A stretch of DNA of 64,000 nucleotides from Clostridia bacterium (GCA_900769875.1 CAAGII010000189.1:1-64000); one strand, 5' to 3'; shown: positions 25,904 through 34,796, numbered from the stretch's first letter. Notes: generated by a model not told the origin, from the letters alone. Program-made: numbers and translations.

Positions 25904-26679
25904 GCCTTTGCCGCCCCCTCTCCCATGCCGAACACCCGGGCAAACTCGGGCGAGGCGAACACCTCGTCCGCAGCGCCCTGACACAGCACCGATTTATCCA
26001 GCAGCACCACATGATCGGCGTATTCGCGCACAAGGCTCAGATCGTGGCTGACCAGCAGGATCGCCAGATGATGCGTCGTGCGCAGATGCAGCACCGTGTC
26101 CAGAAACATGTTCAGGCCGTTTTGATCCACGCCGCTCACCGGCTCGTCCAGCACCAGCAGATCCGGCGCGGGATGGATGGCGAGCGCCAGCAGCACGCGC
26201 TGGATTTCGCCGCCGGAGCAGCGCCCCAGCGGACGGTGGAGCAGCTCGCCCGCGTCCACGCTGTCAAGCGCCGCCTTCACCTGCGCGCGCGTTTTTTTGC
26301 CGATGCCCGTCCACACCGGGCGGCGCGTCATCGACGCGGCGAGGAAATCCTCCACCGTCATGGGCATATCCCGGTCAAAGAGCAGGTGCTGGGGCACATA
26401 GCCGGTGCGCAGGTGCGGAATATCACGCCCCTGCCCGTCCACATGCCGGATGCTGCCCCGGTAGGGCACCTCGCCCAGGAGCGATCGGATCAGCGTGGTC
26501 TTGCCGGCGCCGTTCTGCCCGATCAGCGCCGTCAGCTGTCCGCAGTGGATGTGCATGGAGATGTCATGCAAAAGCTCCTGCCCGCCCCGAACCACCGTCA
26601 CGTTATCCAGCGCGATGCGGCACAGGCTGCAGTGCAGATGCCTGTGCAGGCGCTGGTGTTCATGCTCATGTTGCGTCAT
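25894..26679 (-). CDS. Metal ABC transporter ATPase with His-rich N-terminus
   Basis: 261 residues. ABC signature set: Walker A GQNGAGKTTL, Q-loop VPQHLLF, signature CSGGEIQRVLLA, Walker B LLVLDEPVSGVD and switch His in LLVSHDLSL, as in ZnuC/MntA-type importers. The first 20 residues contain many histidines and two cysteines (HEHEHQRLHRHLHC), a probable metal-binding tail before the conserved domain. The ATG at 26679 follows GGAGGG. It is the first gene of the operon. Confidence 0.88.
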   Translation of the reverse strand: MTQHEHEHQRLHRHLHCSLCRIALDNVTVVRGGQELLHDISMHIHCGQLTALIGQNGAGKTTLIRSLLGEVPYRGSIRHVDGQGRDIPHLRTGYVPQHLLFDRDMPMTVEDFLAASMTRRPVWTGIGKKTRAQVKAALDSVDAGELLHRPLGRCSGGEIQRVLLALAIHPAPDLLVLDEPVSGVDQNGLNMFLDTVLHLRTTHHLAILLVSHDLSLVREYADHVVLLDKSVLCQGAADEVFASPEFARVFGMGEGAAKAWS

Positions 26680-26721
26680 TGCGATTCCCTCCGGAAGCGC
26701 GGCACAATCTGCCTTGGGCAC

Positions 26722-26774
26722 TTGCATTTCACGCTTCCACGCTGTATTATATCATAAGACGGCGGCAAAGAAAA
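26722..26774. promoter_or_regulatory. Overlapping divergent promoters
   Basis: Minus strand: TATAAT at 26746-26751, with a weak TTTTCT at 26769-26774. Plus strand: TTGCAT at 26722-26727 and TATTAT at 26745-26750. The two -10 boxes overlap almost entirely, so the metal operon and the isomerase gene could not be transcribed from both at once. I see no clear Zur-type palindrome. Confidence 0.5.
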
Positions 26775-26839
26775 GCCTTCGCCGCCGCTGCATCAGCAGA
26801 TTCGGCGCGCCGCGCCACAGAGTACAAGGAGGCTGCTTT

Positions 26840-27289
26840 ATGATCGCTCTTGCCTGCGACCACACCGGGATTGAAATGAAGCAGGCCATCATGGCCATGC
26901 TTGACGAAATGGGCCTTGCCTACAAGGATTTCGGCAACAATGAGCATACCAGCGACGATTATCCCATCTTCGGCTACCGCGCCGCCAAAGCCATTGCCAG
27001 CGGCGAATGCGACCGCGGCATCCTCATCTGCGGCACGGGCGTGGGCATCGGGATCGCGGCCAGCAAGGTGAAGGGCATCCGCGTCTGCACCTGCTCGGAT
27101 GTGTATTCCGCCAAGCTCAGCAAGGAGCACAACAACAGTCAGGTGCTGACCATGGGCGCGCGCGTGGTGGGCATTGAGGTGGCCAAGATGATCGCACGCG
27201 CATGGCTGACCGCCGAGTTCCAGGGCGGCAGGCATCAGCGCCGTATCGACATGATTACGAAGATCGAGAACGGCGAGGAGCTGGAGTAA
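26840..27289 (+). CDS. rpiB: RpiB/LacA/LacB family sugar-phosphate isomerase
   Basis: 149 residues. Probably interconverts ribose-5-phosphate and ribulose-5-phosphate. It has the N-terminal LACDHTGIEMKQ, the catalytic-cysteine segment ILICGTGVGIGIAA and HNNSQVLTMGARV. The frame is open far upstream, but the ATG at 26840 follows AAGGAGG and begins exactly where the family does. LacA/LacB cannot be excluded on sequence, but a single gene favours RpiB. One base separates it from the dipeptidase gene. Confidence 0.88.
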   Translation: MIALACDHTGIEMKQAIMAMLDEMGLAYKDFGNNEHTSDDYPIFGYRAAKAIASGECDRGILICGTGVGIGIAASKVKGIRVCTCSDVYSAKLSKEHNNSQVLTMGARVVGIEVAKMIARAWLTAEFQGGRHQRRIDMITKIENGEELE

Positions 27290-27290
27290 C

Positions 27291-28196
27291 ATGCTGATTG
27301 CCGACACGCATTCCGACACGCTCTTTGAAATGGGCGTGAAGCACACCCCGGCGGAAAGGCTGGCCATCACGCCCGAAAGGCTCCGCGAAGGCGGCGTGAC
27401 GCTGCAAACCTTTGCCCTGTGGACGGGCAGAGAGGGCAACAGGGGCGACGTGGCGGGCATTGTCGCCGCCGAGATGGACGCTCTGCCGCGCCTGAAGGCC
27501 GCGGGGCTTCGTCAGGTGGACGATCCCGCCGAGGCGAAGGAGGGCGAGCAGTGCTTCATGCTCAGCTTCGAGGGCTGCGAAATGTTCGATGAGGACATTG
27601 CGCAGGTCGCCCTCTGGCGCGAAAAGGGCGTGCGCATGGCCGCGCTGACATGGAACAATGACAACCGCATCGCCCACGCGGCCAAGAGCGGCTCCACCGA
27701 GGGGCTCACCGACTACGGCGTGCGCGTGGTTCGCGAGATGCAGCGGGTGGGCATGGCGGTGGACGTCAGCCACCTGAACGAGGCGGGCTTTTACGATATC
27801 TTCGCCAAAACGGATGTGCCGCCGCTTGCCAGCCACTCCTGCTGCCGCGCGCTGTGCGATCACAGCCGCAACCTGACGGACGATCAGCTGCGCCTGCTCA
27901 TCCGCGAGGGCGGCTATGTGGGCATGAACTTCTATCCATGGTTTCTCTCCCCCGACGGGCAGGCCGACTGCGCGCTCATCGCGCGGCACATCGACCACAT
28001 CTGCCAGATGGGCGGCGAGAAGGCTGTGGGCCTCGGCTCCGACTTTGACGGCATCGAATGCACGCCGTCCGACCTGCGCCATCCGGGCGAAATCGGCCAT
28101 CTGATGGACGCGCTGCGCGCGCTCGGCTATCCGCAGAGCGCGATGGAGGCCATCGCGGGCGGCAACCTTGTGGCGTATTACGCAAGAATGAAATGA
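27291..28196 (+). CDS. Membrane dipeptidase-like M19 peptidase
   Basis: 301 residues. The HxD metal site is ADTHSDT at the N-terminus; SFEGCEM, LTWNNDN, DVSHLNEAGFYDI, SHSCCRAL and GLGSDFDGIE complete the renal-dipeptidase family pattern. These zinc enzymes hydrolyse dipeptides, including D-containing ones. It is cotranscribed with rpiB and ends at a strong hairpin. Confidence 0.92.
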   Translation: MLIADTHSDTLFEMGVKHTPAERLAITPERLREGGVTLQTFALWTGREGNRGDVAGIVAAEMDALPRLKAAGLRQVDDPAEAKEGEQCFMLSFEGCEMFDEDIAQVALWREKGVRMAALTWNNDNRIAHAAKSGSTEGLTDYGVRVVREMQRVGMAVDVSHLNEAGFYDIFAKTDVPPLASHSCCRALCDHSRNLTDDQLRLLIREGGYVGMNFYPWFLSPDGQADCALIARHIDHICQMGGEKAVGLGSDFDGIECTPSDLRHPGEIGHLMDALRALGYPQSAMEAIAGGNLVAYYARMK

Positions 28197-28207
28197 ACCC
28201 AATCGTT

Positions 28208-28248
28208 TTCCCGGCTGACCCGATCAGCCGGGAATTTGTATTTTCTGA
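28208..28248 (+). terminator. Terminator after the M19 peptidase gene
   Basis: TTCCCGGCTGA and TCAGCCGGGAA form a perfect 11-bp stem with a 5-base loop, followed by TTTGTATTTTC. Confidence 0.85.
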
Positions 28249-28300
28249 ACAAAAAGGATGTAAAAATGTCGGTTTTGTAACATTTTCTTCGCTTTTTGTC

Positions 28301-28329
28301 TTGATTTTTTTCACATTTCATCGTACAAT
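28301..28329 (+). promoter_or_regulatory. Promoter of the two-component/HtrA locus
   Basis: TTGATT (28301-28306), 17 bases, TACAAT (28324-28329), in an AT-rich stretch. It leaves a leader of about 125 bases before the response regulator. Confidence 0.72.
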
Positions 28330-28460
28330 CAAGGTAGTTCGTTCTGCGAGCCAAAATGGATGGATATGCCGCCGCAGGACTGTTCTTCGCCGCAGACGAG
28401 AGAGAAGCGCCCGAGCCAGTTTCAGGGCAGGGCGTCACGGAACAATGGAGGAAGCAGACG

Positions 28461-29171
28461 ATGGGCAAGCGCATTTTACTGGTTGACGATGAACCCCTGA
28501 TCCTCAAGGGGCTGAAATTCACACTGGAGCAGGAGGGCTACGAAACCGACAGCGCGCTGGACGGCGAGGAGGCGCTGAACAAATTTTTCAACGACCCCTG
28601 CGATCTGATCCTGCTGGACGTTATGCTGCCCAAGCTGGATGGCATCCAGGTGTGCCAGCGCATTCGCGAGCATTCCAATGTGCCGATTATCATGCTGACC
28701 GCCAAGGGCGAGGATATGGACAAGATTCTCGGTCTGGAATACGGTGCGGACGATTATATCCCCAAGCCCTTCAACATTCTGGAGGTCAAGGCGCGCATCA
28801 AGGCCATTCTCCGCCGCGCCGGCACCACCGTGCAGACGGGCGACGAGCGCCGCGTGGTGCGCGTGCGCGATCTGGAGGTCAACCTTGTCAAGCGCACGGT
28901 GACCCTCGGCGGACAGGAGGTCAAGCTGACCGCCAAGGAATTTGACCTGCTGCAGATGTTCATCAGCAACCGCGGCGAGGTTTTCACGCGCCGCCAGATG
29001 CTGGAAAACGTATGGAAGTACGACTATATCGGCGACGACTGCAATGTGGACGACCGCACGGTCGACGTGCATATCCGCCGCCTGCGCGAGAAGATCGAGC
29101 GCAACACCTCGCAGCCGGAGTTCATCTTCACCAAATGGGGAGTTGGTTATTATTTCACGGATAAAGACTGA
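28461..29171 (+). CDS. OmpR/PhoB-family response regulator
   Basis: 236 residues. The receiver domain has the acidic pair DD (9-10), phosphoacceptor D53 in LILLDVMLPKLDG, T80 and K102 (IPKPF). The winged-helix output domain ends in VDVHIRRLREKIE and KWGVGYYF. It resembles WalR and MtrA in layout. ATG 28461 follows GGAGGAAG. It overlaps the kinase frame and starts a six-gene run through htrA, so it probably governs envelope functions. Confidence 0.95.
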   Translation: MGKRILLVDDEPLILKGLKFTLEQEGYETDSALDGEEALNKFFNDPCDLILLDVMLPKLDGIQVCQRIREHSNVPIIMLTAKGEDMDKILGLEYGADDYIPKPFNILEVKARIKAILRRAGTTVQTGDERRVVRVRDLEVNLVKRTVTLGGQEVKLTAKEFDLLQMFISNRGEVFTRRQMLENVWKYDYIGDDCNVDDRTVDVHIRRLREKIERNTSQPEFIFTKWGVGYYFTDKD

Positions 29172-30624
29172 GCGGCTGCCGCTGTCGAGCATCCGGTGGA
29201 AGATTCTGCTGGCGTTTCTGCTGATCATCGGCGTGTCGTTTGCCGTGATGGCAACCCGCCTGACCAGCTATGTCAGCGAATATCTCTATGAGCAGCGCAT
29301 CCGTCAGGACAGCTTATCGGTCGAAAAGCTGGCGACGACGGTTGCGCCTCTTTTTCGATACGCCTCCTCGGACGCGCTCAACGAGTCGCTGATCGCGGCG
29401 GGAGGCGAAATGGGCGGCCGGCTGCTGATCCTTGACAACGACGGCAAGGTGCAGTTTGACACCTTTCGCCGCCTGCCCGGCAGAAGGCTGGAGCTGCCCG
29501 AGGTGCTGGCCATCCTGACCGGAGGACAGAACCACGCCTATGGCATCTACCGCCTCTCGTCGGACGCCGTGACGGGCGACGCGGGCGATTATGTATCCTA
29601 CTGCGCGTCGCGCATCATCAGCCAGAAGGATGACCAGCCGCTGGGCGTGCTGCTGTTCGTTTCGCCCGTGCAGGAGCTGATGAACAGCCTCGATACGGTG
29701 CAAAAGCAGCTCATCACGGTGTTCTTCCTTGTTGCCGTGGTCGCGCTGGGCGTCGCGCTGGTGTTCTCGCAGGTGCTGACCAAGCCCATCGTGCGCCTGA
29801 CGCGCACCATACAGAAGATGGGCAAGGGCGACCTGACCGCCCGCGTGGATGTGCGCGGCTCGGGCGAGCTGCGCAACCTTGCGCAGAGCTACAACGCCAT
29901 GGCCGATCAGCTGGAAACGCTGGACAAGAGCCGCAACCAGTTCGTGTCCAACGCCAGCCACGAGCTGAAAACCCCCATGGCGACCATGAAAATCCTGCTG
30001 GAAAGCGTGCTGTACCAGGAGGATATGCCCAAGGAGCTTCGCAACGAGTTCCTGAACGACATGAACCACGAGATCGACCGCCTGACCAGCATCATCAACG
30101 ACCTGCTCACCCTCACGCAGATGGACGGTCACCGTATCGAAATGCACAGCGCCACCATCAACATGAGCGAGCTGTGCGCCGAAACGCTGCGGCTGCTCGC
30201 CCCCACGGCGGAAAAGCGCGGTCAGCAGCTGATGGGCACCATCATGCCCGATGTGACGCTGGTCGCCGATCGCAGCAAGCTGGGTCAGGTCGTGTACAAC
30301 CTGACGGAGAACGCCATCAAGTATACCGCGGACGGCGGCACGGTGCACCTGACCCTCCAGACGCGCGGCAGGGAGGTCGTGATGACGGTGGAGGATAACG
30401 GCGTGGGCATCCCGCAGGAGGATCAGGCGCATATCTTTGAGCGCTTCTACCGCGTGGACAAGGCCCGCAGCCGCGATACCGGCGGTACGGGGCTGGGGCT
30501 GTCCATCGTCAAGCAGCTGGTGCAGCTGCACGGCGGCAGCATTGTGGTGGAAAGCGAGCTGGGCAAGGGCTCCGTATTCACGGTGCGCCTGCCCGTTCAG
30601 CCCGAGGAGGTGCCCAACGCATGA
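29143..30624 (+). CDS. Sensor histidine kinase, HAMP-HisKA-HATPase, non-ATG start
   Basis: About 490 residues. An N-terminal membrane helix (WKILLAFLLIIGVSFAVMA), an extracytoplasmic domain of about 150 residues, a second helix (TVFFLVAVVALGVALVF), HAMP, the phospho-His box NASHELKTPMA, the N box NLTENAIKYT and G boxes GVGIPQ and GGTGLGLSIV. There is no PAS domain, unlike WalK. No ATG or GTG exists before the first membrane helix: the choices are TTG at 29143, touching the GGGGAG site, or ATT at 29149, six bases after it. It overlaps the regulator gene by 29 bases. Confidence 0.88.
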   Translation: MVIISRIKTERLPLSSIRWKILLAFLLIIGVSFAVMATRLTSYVSEYLYEQRIRQDSLSVEKLATTVAPLFRYASSDALNESLIAAGGEMGGRLLILDNDGKVQFDTFRRLPGRRLELPEVLAILTGGQNHAYGIYRLSSDAVTGDAGDYVSYCASRIISQKDDQPLGVLLFVSPVQELMNSLDTVQKQLITVFFLVAVVALGVALVFSQVLTKPIVRLTRTIQKMGKGDLTARVDVRGSGELRNLAQSYNAMADQLETLDKSRNQFVSNASHELKTPMATMKILLESVLYQEDMPKELRNEFLNDMNHEIDRLTSIINDLLTLTQMDGHRIEMHSATINMSELCAETLRLLAPTAEKRGQQLMGTIMPDVTLVADRSKLGQVVYNLTENAIKYTADGGTVHLTLQTRGREVVMTVEDNGVGIPQEDQAHIFERFYRVDKARSRDTGGTGLGLSIVKQLVQLHGGSIVVESELGKGSVFTVRLPVQPEEVPNA

Positions 30625-31625
30625 AGCGCCACTTACGATCGCTTCTTCTGTGCCTGACGCTCTGCCTCCTGCTCAGCGGCTGTCACACGCCCATGGTCAA
30701 TCCGCTGGTGGAATCCGCCGCGACCACCGTGCCCGGCACCGATCCTGTGCTTCCCGCCGCGCGGGACGACACCCTGGTGCAGCTGCACGGCGACGCGACG
30801 CTCTATTTCCGCTATATGGACGAGCCCTTCCTCGCGGCCGAAACGCGCACTGTGACCCAGCAGCCGAACCAGCCCTACGAGCTTGCGCTGGTGCAGGAGC
30901 TGATCGCAGGCCCCGGCACACGCTCCTCCGAGCTGCATAGCCTGTTTCCCAGCGGCGCGCGGGTGCTTTCCTCGGTTCGGCAGGGGCGGACGGTGTTCAT
31001 CACCCTGTCGGGCGAAATCATGAACGGCTACTCCGACGAGCCCTCCGCGTGGCAGAACGATCCCGCATGGCAGGTAGAGCTTCCCCTGCGCCGCCAGCTG
31101 TGCATGCAGTCGATCGTGGCCACCATCACCGAAAACTGCGATGTGGATCAGGTGCAGATTCTGGTGGAGGACGGCAGCATTCTCAGCGGCAGCATGCGCC
31201 TGCAGAAGCGGTACTTCCAGCAGGATCCCTCCGATCTGACGCTGGTCGGCCCGATGACGCGCGACGCGACGCTGCTGCTGGAGCCCGATACCACGCTCTC
31301 CGTGCTGATGGACTGCTGGAGCATGCAGGACTGGCAGCGCATGTACCGCTATATCGCCGCCCGTGATCCGCAAACCTGCGAGGAGCGTCCCGAGCTGCGC
31401 GATTTCATCAGCATGATGGAGAGCGCTCACGCCATGGTGGACTGGTCCAGCTACGGCGGCAGCGTCGGCCCCAGCGGCGTGGTGATGACCTACGCCATCG
31501 ACCTGGTGATGCGGGACGCGGACGGCTATGAATACGAGGCCACCGGCCGCATCCTGCGCCTCTACCGCGACAGCGACGTTTGGAAGGTCACCATGTCCCA
31601 GCTGACAGGCTGGCTGGAGGAATAA
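30621..31625 (+). CDS. GerMN-domain lipoprotein (first)
   Basis: 334 residues. A lipoprotein signal peptide ends at the lipobox LLSGC (Cys near residue 22). A GerMN domain follows, recognised by ALVQELIAGPGT, SLFPSGARVLSSVRQGRTVF and ITLSGEIMN. The C-terminal 140 residues resemble a small NTF2-like or similar extracytoplasmic fold. GerMN lipoproteins include spore germination GerM and actinobacterial LpqB, the partner of MtrAB. It overlaps the kinase gene by 4 bases, so it is likely part of the sensing system. Confidence 0.82.
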   Translation: MKRHLRSLLLCLTLCLLLSGCHTPMVNPLVESAATTVPGTDPVLPAARDDTLVQLHGDATLYFRYMDEPFLAAETRTVTQQPNQPYELALVQELIAGPGTRSSELHSLFPSGARVLSSVRQGRTVFITLSGEIMNGYSDEPSAWQNDPAWQVELPLRRQLCMQSIVATITENCDVDQVQILVEDGSILSGSMRLQKRYFQQDPSDLTLVGPMTRDATLLLEPDTTLSVLMDCWSMQDWQRMYRYIAARDPQTCEERPELRDFISMMESAHAMVDWSSYGGSVGPSGVVMTYAIDLVMRDADGYEYEATGRILRLYRDSDVWKVTMSQLTGWLEE

Positions 31626-31626
31626 C

Positions 31627-33159
31627 GTGAAGCACAATACTCGAAAGCGGCTTGGCGCGGCCGCATTATGCGCCCTGCTCTCGCTGCCGCTTGGCGGCTG
31701 CACGCAGCAGTCCGCCGCGCCCGTCGCCACCCTGCCGCCCGCGGCGATGCGCCTGCCCTGCCCCAGCGGCGATCTCGCGCTGGCGTACACATCCTCCGCG
31801 TCGCTGTATCTGCCCAGCCTGAACGGGCAGCGGCTGCTGGCCCAGCAGGCGACGCTGGAGCTGAACCACGCGGCCTCCAGCGCCAAAAGCGCCGTGCGCA
31901 CGCTGCTGGAATATCCCGCCAACGACGTCGTGCGCGCCCTGAGCGGCACGGTGAACCTGACGCTGTACGGACGCACGCCCATTGAGGTCTCCGGCGGCAT
32001 ATGCACCGTCAACCTTGCCTCCTCCGCGAAGAATCTGGAGCGCGAGGATTTCTACACGCTGTGCCTGAGTATTGCATCGACGCTGGGACAGCTGGGCAAT
32101 CTGAACTCGGTGAACGTGCTGGTGGCGGATCAGGCCGTGGGGCTGGATCTGGCGGGCCGTCTGCCCACGGGCACGGTCTCCGCGCATCCCGGCGAGGATC
32201 TGACCGTGCTGTGGAAGGAAATGGTGAACCGCGGCACGCCCCTTGGCGGCAACGCGCAGCAAACGCCGCTGACCTCCGCCGCCACGCTGTACTTCCCGCT
32301 TTCGGACGGGAGCGGCTTTGTGCCCGAGGCGCAGAACATCACCTTCGAGGGGCAAACGCCCACGCAGCTCGCCGACGGGCTGCTGGGCGCGCTGTCTGCG
32401 GGCGCGCAGTATCTGGAGGGCATCTGTGCCATGCCGGACCTCTACGGCATGCTGATCTCTCCGCCCGCCGCCAGCGAAATGGCAGACGGAAGCCGGATGA
32501 TTACCCTCAGCTTTGAGGGGGATTTTGAGGAGCGGCTCACGCGCGCCGGGGTCGACCCCGCGTGCATGACGGGCGCGATCACCTACACGCTCACCACCTT
32601 CATCCCCGGCGTGAGCGTGGTGCAGATCATGTGCGGACAGACGCCGATGACCTCGGTCTACTCCCAGTCGCTCGGTACCCTCCGCTTTGCGGACGGCATG
32701 CAGCGCCGCAGCCAGTACACCGGCATGCTGATGGAGCAGGTTTCCGTCTGCATGGCGCGGGGCGACCATCTGGTGCAGGTGCAGCGCAGCATCCCCTGCG
32801 GCGACGCGTCCGACCTGCGCGCGCTGATGAAGCTGCTCTGCGGCGGGCCGACCGCGGCGGAGGAACGCGCGGGCTATCAGCCCGTGATGCCCGAGGGCAT
32901 TGACGAAACCGATCTGCTCGGCCTCTCGATTGTGGAGGATACGCTCGTCATCAACCTGTCCGAACGCTTTGGGCAGGCCATCGCGCAGCAGAGCGTCAAC
33001 GAGCAGCTGATGTGCTACGCCATGGTCAACACCCTGTGTGAAGCCAAGGGACTGCGCCGCGCATGCTTTTATGTGACGGGCGACGTCATGGGCACCATAG
33101 GCGGGGACATCTACTGGGGCGGCGAGTTCATGGTAAACCGCAGCCTCATCGAACCCTGA
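31627..33159 (+). CDS. GerMN-domain lipoprotein (second, duplicated domain)
   Basis: 510 residues, GTG start one base after the previous stop and preceded by GGAGGAA. Lipobox LGGC near residue 25. A first GerMN-like region covers about residues 80-200 and a second, clearer one the C-terminus (LMKLLCGGPTA, DTLVINLSERFG, YAMVNTLCEAKGLRRACFYV). An intermediate region also repeats the pattern. It is presumably exported and tethered to the outer face of the membrane beside the kinase sensor domain. The exact role is unknown. Confidence 0.8.
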   Translation: MKHNTRKRLGAAALCALLSLPLGGCTQQSAAPVATLPPAAMRLPCPSGDLALAYTSSASLYLPSLNGQRLLAQQATLELNHAASSAKSAVRTLLEYPANDVVRALSGTVNLTLYGRTPIEVSGGICTVNLASSAKNLEREDFYTLCLSIASTLGQLGNLNSVNVLVADQAVGLDLAGRLPTGTVSAHPGEDLTVLWKEMVNRGTPLGGNAQQTPLTSAATLYFPLSDGSGFVPEAQNITFEGQTPTQLADGLLGALSAGAQYLEGICAMPDLYGMLISPPAASEMADGSRMITLSFEGDFEERLTRAGVDPACMTGAITYTLTTFIPGVSVVQIMCGQTPMTSVYSQSLGTLRFADGMQRRSQYTGMLMEQVSVCMARGDHLVQVQRSIPCGDASDLRALMKLLCGGPTAAEERAGYQPVMPEGIDETDLLGLSIVEDTLVINLSERFGQAIAQQSVNEQLMCYAMVNTLCEAKGLRRACFYVTGDVMGTIGGDIYWGGEFMVNRSLIEP

Positions 33160-33201
33160 GCGGCCTTTCCCACGCAACGTGTGCTACGGAGGTGAAATGC
33201 C

Positions 33202-34683
33202 TTGATCCACTCAAGCGCCGAGGCCCGTGCAGCCCGGCTGTACCTGCTGCTGCTACCGGCCTTTACCGTGCTTCTGATGCTCAGCCACATGCTCTGCGCG
33301 CTGCTGCCCCCCGTATGGGAGCTGAGCTGCGTGTGGCTTGTCAACCTTGCCCTTGCCTTTGCCATGCCGCTGTGCATCCGCCGCTTTGTGCTGAGCGCCT
33401 ATCCCGCTACGCCCCTGCGCATGGAGGTGGACGGCAGGCTGCTGCTGGACAGGGGCTATGCGGTGCATCATGTGCTGTGCCCGCTGGAGGCGCAGACACA
33501 GGCGCGCGTCGCGCCGGGCTCGTCCATGCTGCTGCTCTCCACCTGCGCCATGCTGACGCTGCCGCGTGAGGCGCAGTCGCCGGAGCATCGCGCCATTCTG
33601 CGCTTCCTGCGCCCGCTGGGCATGAATCAGAACGAGACGCTCGCCCACTATCCCAAGGCGCGGGCGATGGATGAAATGGGTCTGCACTGGTCGGTGCACC
33701 ACGACGGCAACCATCTGCGCGCCTATGCCTGCGGCACGGCGGAGGAGGTACTCGCCGCCTGCACGCTGATATGGGACGGAGAGGCGCGCGCACTGACGGA
33801 GGAGGATCGCACGGCAATCCGGGCGCAGCTCGCCGCCGAGGGGCTGCCGCCCATCGGCTTTGCCATGGCGGATATGTGCTACGGCAAGCCCGGACAGGCG
33901 GTATTTCTGGGCGCGTTCCTGATGGATCTCGCGCTGTCGCGCCCCGCCGCGGAGGACATCCGCTGGCTGACCCAGCGCGGTATGGACGTCACGCTCGGCA
34001 ATCTGCCGCCCATGACGCTGATGCGCTTTTCCAGCCTGCTTGGCTGCCCCACCCACACGGACGAGGAGCCGGACATCATCCTCACCACCGACACGGAGCA
34101 ATCCACCGCGCCCGGCGTGCTGGCCGTGATGCCCGGCGCAACCATCATGCAGGCGGTGAAGGGGCTGTCGCGCCTGAGAATCCGCATGCGCCGCCAGATG
34201 GTCGTCATGGCCGTCACGCTCACCACGCTGTACCTGTGCTGCCTTGTGTGCGGCCTGCCCGCTCTGGAAATGGGGCTGATGCATGAGGTGCTGTGCATCG
34301 CCGGCGTGCTGCCACTGGTCATGCCCGCCGAAAAGCGCCTGCCCTCCCGCCGCAAAGCGCTGTTGGGACACGCGCTGTCCATGGCGCTAGTGCTGTCGCT
34401 CTTCGCGCTGTGCAGCCTGTTTGTGCGCAGTATGTCCGGGGTGCAGACCGGCGCGTGCGTGCTGTTCCTCCTGCCGGTGATCCTGATGCTGATGCTGCGC
34501 GATATCCGCCAGTCCGCCGCCGGAAGCATGCGGCTGTCCATTGCCGTCGCCGCCGCGCTGACAGCGCTGCTTGGCGTGGTCACCTGCCTGACGCTTTCCA
34601 TGTCCGCCCTCGCCGCCGCCTTCATGCTCATCGCGGGCACGCTCTGCGCCATCCTCGCGGGGCTCCTGCCCCTGATGCTTTGA
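33202..34683 (+). CDS. Membrane protein resembling a truncated, catalytically dead P-type ATPase
   Basis: 493 residues. Two membrane helices (about 12-60), a soluble region of about 270 residues, then six helices: the layout of M3-M4, P/N domains and M5-M10 of a P-type ATPase without M1-M2 and the A domain. The soluble part reads like the family around CGTAEEVLAACTLIWDG (KGA..EVL..C), VFLGAFLMDLALSRPAAEDI (FLG...D..RP...I), LTQRGMDVTLGN (where TGD is expected) and AVKGLSRLRIRMRRQ before M5. The DKTGT phosphorylation site and GDGxND hinge are absent. A regulatory pseudoenzyme is inferred. No start better than 33202 is visible. Confidence 0.62.
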   Translation: MIHSSAEARAARLYLLLLPAFTVLLMLSHMLCALLPPVWELSCVWLVNLALAFAMPLCIRRFVLSAYPATPLRMEVDGRLLLDRGYAVHHVLCPLEAQTQARVAPGSSMLLLSTCAMLTLPREAQSPEHRAILRFLRPLGMNQNETLAHYPKARAMDEMGLHWSVHHDGNHLRAYACGTAEEVLAACTLIWDGEARALTEEDRTAIRAQLAAEGLPPIGFAMADMCYGKPGQAVFLGAFLMDLALSRPAAEDIRWLTQRGMDVTLGNLPPMTLMRFSSLLGCPTHTDEEPDIILTTDTEQSTAPGVLAVMPGATIMQAVKGLSRLRIRMRRQMVVMAVTLTTLYLCCLVCGLPALEMGLMHEVLCIAGVLPLVMPAEKRLPSRRKALLGHALSMALVLSLFALCSLFVRSMSGVQTGACVLFLLPVILMLMLRDIRQSAAGSMRLSIAVAAALTALLGVVTCLTLSMSALAAAFMLIAGTLCAILAGLLPLML

Positions 34684-34694
34684 CGCAATCGTTC

Positions 34695-34733
34695 ATCACA
34701 CAGAGATCACACAAATGTGATATCAATTTCACA
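34695..34733 (+). promoter_or_regulatory. Phased hexamer repeats upstream of htrA (candidate response-regulator site)
   Basis: ATCACA at 34695 and 34706 (N5 apart), TGTGAT inverted at 34716-34721, and TTCACA at 34728, so half-sites fall at 0, 11 and 33 bases. Direct hexamers with 5-base spacers are the usual binding architecture of OmpR-family dimers. The candidate binder is the regulator encoded at 28461. The htrA promoter itself is not clear; TATCCT at 34765-34770 is a possible -10. Confidence 0.55.
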
Positions 34734-34796
34734 GCCCATTCATCATGGGGACATATGCGGTGCGTATCCTGTCATTGTCAGCAGGAAACACTAAGC

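Noticed and set aside
34716..34733. CRP-like TGTGA...TCACA upstream of htrA
   Set aside because: The spacing is 8 bases rather than 6, and the direct hexamers at 11-bp period explain the element better.
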